From contig PKXT01000045.1 in assembly GCA_003133505.1 (NCBI GenBank), forward strand, positions 7,580-14,100: a DNA stretch of 6,521 nucleotides, in the 5' to 3' direction. Positions 6,390-6,521 of this stretch are shown here, in pieces; positions within the stretch are counted from its first letter, which is position 1, and each line of letters starts with the position of its first letter. Both the position numbers and the translations under genes were made by a program. The DNA comes from Acidobacteriota bacterium (lineage in GTDB: Bacteria; Acidobacteriota; Terriglobia; Acidiferrales; UBA7541). The notes beneath the pieces are model-generated. The model was given only the letters and a program-made list of their open reading frames with translations, was not told where the DNA came from and searched no databases.

Positions 6390-6521
6390 ATGCCCATGGA
6401 AGAAAAAACAGCCGCTACGACGTTGACGACCTTCGCCACCACACCGGCGGCGCGTGCTCCGCGCCGCCATTACCCGGGCGCTCTTATCGTCGTGGAGGGC
6501 ACGGACGGCTCCGGCAAGAGC
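6390..6521 (+). CDS. Thymidylate-kinase-like P-loop kinase, N-terminal 44 residues only
   Basis: Only the first 44 codons are inside the window. After a Thr/Ala-rich, probably disordered stretch (MPMEEKTAATTLTTFATTPA) comes RRHYPGALIVVEGTDGSGKS. The first beta strand LIVVEG and the P-loop GTDGSGKS (37-44, catalytic Lys43) match dTMP kinases, which phosphorylate dTMP to dTDP with ATP. The P-loop of canonical Tmk lies near residue 10, so this protein has an extension of about 27 residues. No ATG lies between the extension and the kinase fold; a TTG at 6423 is the only other start I see. The extension and its place beside a PPK2 gene leave open that it is a paralogue and not the housekeeping Tmk. 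Without the LID and substrate region, another deoxynucleotide kinase cannot be excluded. Confidence 0.7.
   Translation, partial: MPMEEKTAATTLTTFATTPAARAPRRHYPGALIVVEGTDGSGKS

Noticed and set aside
1..6521. CRISPR array, tRNA, transposase or phage attachment site
   Set aside because: I saw no regularly spaced repeats, no tRNA-like cloverleaf, no transposase motif and no direct repeats flanking any gene.

Overview
The window is a compact bacterial chromosome segment of moderately high GC. It has seven protein-coding genes and almost no spare DNA. The gene set is an AAA_32-type Lon-like protease, an AI-2E family permease, an AGT-like aminotransferase, a class III-like PPK2 and a thymidylate-kinase-like protein. 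Codon use, a mix of strong and absent Shine-Dalgarno sites and this gene set fit a soil or sediment bacterium, possibly Acidobacteriota. That placement is an impression from protein resemblance and no lineage marker is present. There are no rRNA or tRNA genes, CRISPR arrays, insertion sequences or phage genes.

Layout. Bases 1-2281 (minus) hold a Lon-like protease that runs off the left edge before its C-terminus. Fourteen bases upstream of it ends an AI-2E family transporter gene (2296-3387, minus), and the two look like a transporter-protease operon. On the other strand, separated by a short divergent promoter region, sits a 51-codon gene (3498-3653, plus) for a tiny CxxC protein resembling a zinc ribbon. 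It converges on an unrecognised 126-residue protein gene (3679-4059, minus). That gene lies 34 bases after an alanine/serine-glyoxylate aminotransferase gene (4094-5326, minus), which has a strong ribosome binding site and a 169-base leader containing an inverted repeat. Upstream on the same strand is a PPK2 polyphosphate kinase gene (5496-6305, minus). An 84-base divergent control region then leads to the start of a thymidylate-kinase-like gene (6390 to the right edge, plus).

How the genes may work together. PPK2 and the thymidylate-kinase-like protein are both P-loop phosphotransferases acting on nucleotides and share one intergenic control region, so joint nucleotide phosphorylation is a reasonable but unproven idea. 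The aminotransferase links glyoxylate to glycine, or serves a related amino donor/acceptor pair. The Lon-like protease keeps its Ser-Lys dyad, but its nucleotide-binding motifs are degenerate. I see no evidence for a wholly new multi-gene system. The least described parts are the small CxxC gene, the 126-residue protein, the leader with two competing hairpins, and the degenerate ATPase module of the protease.
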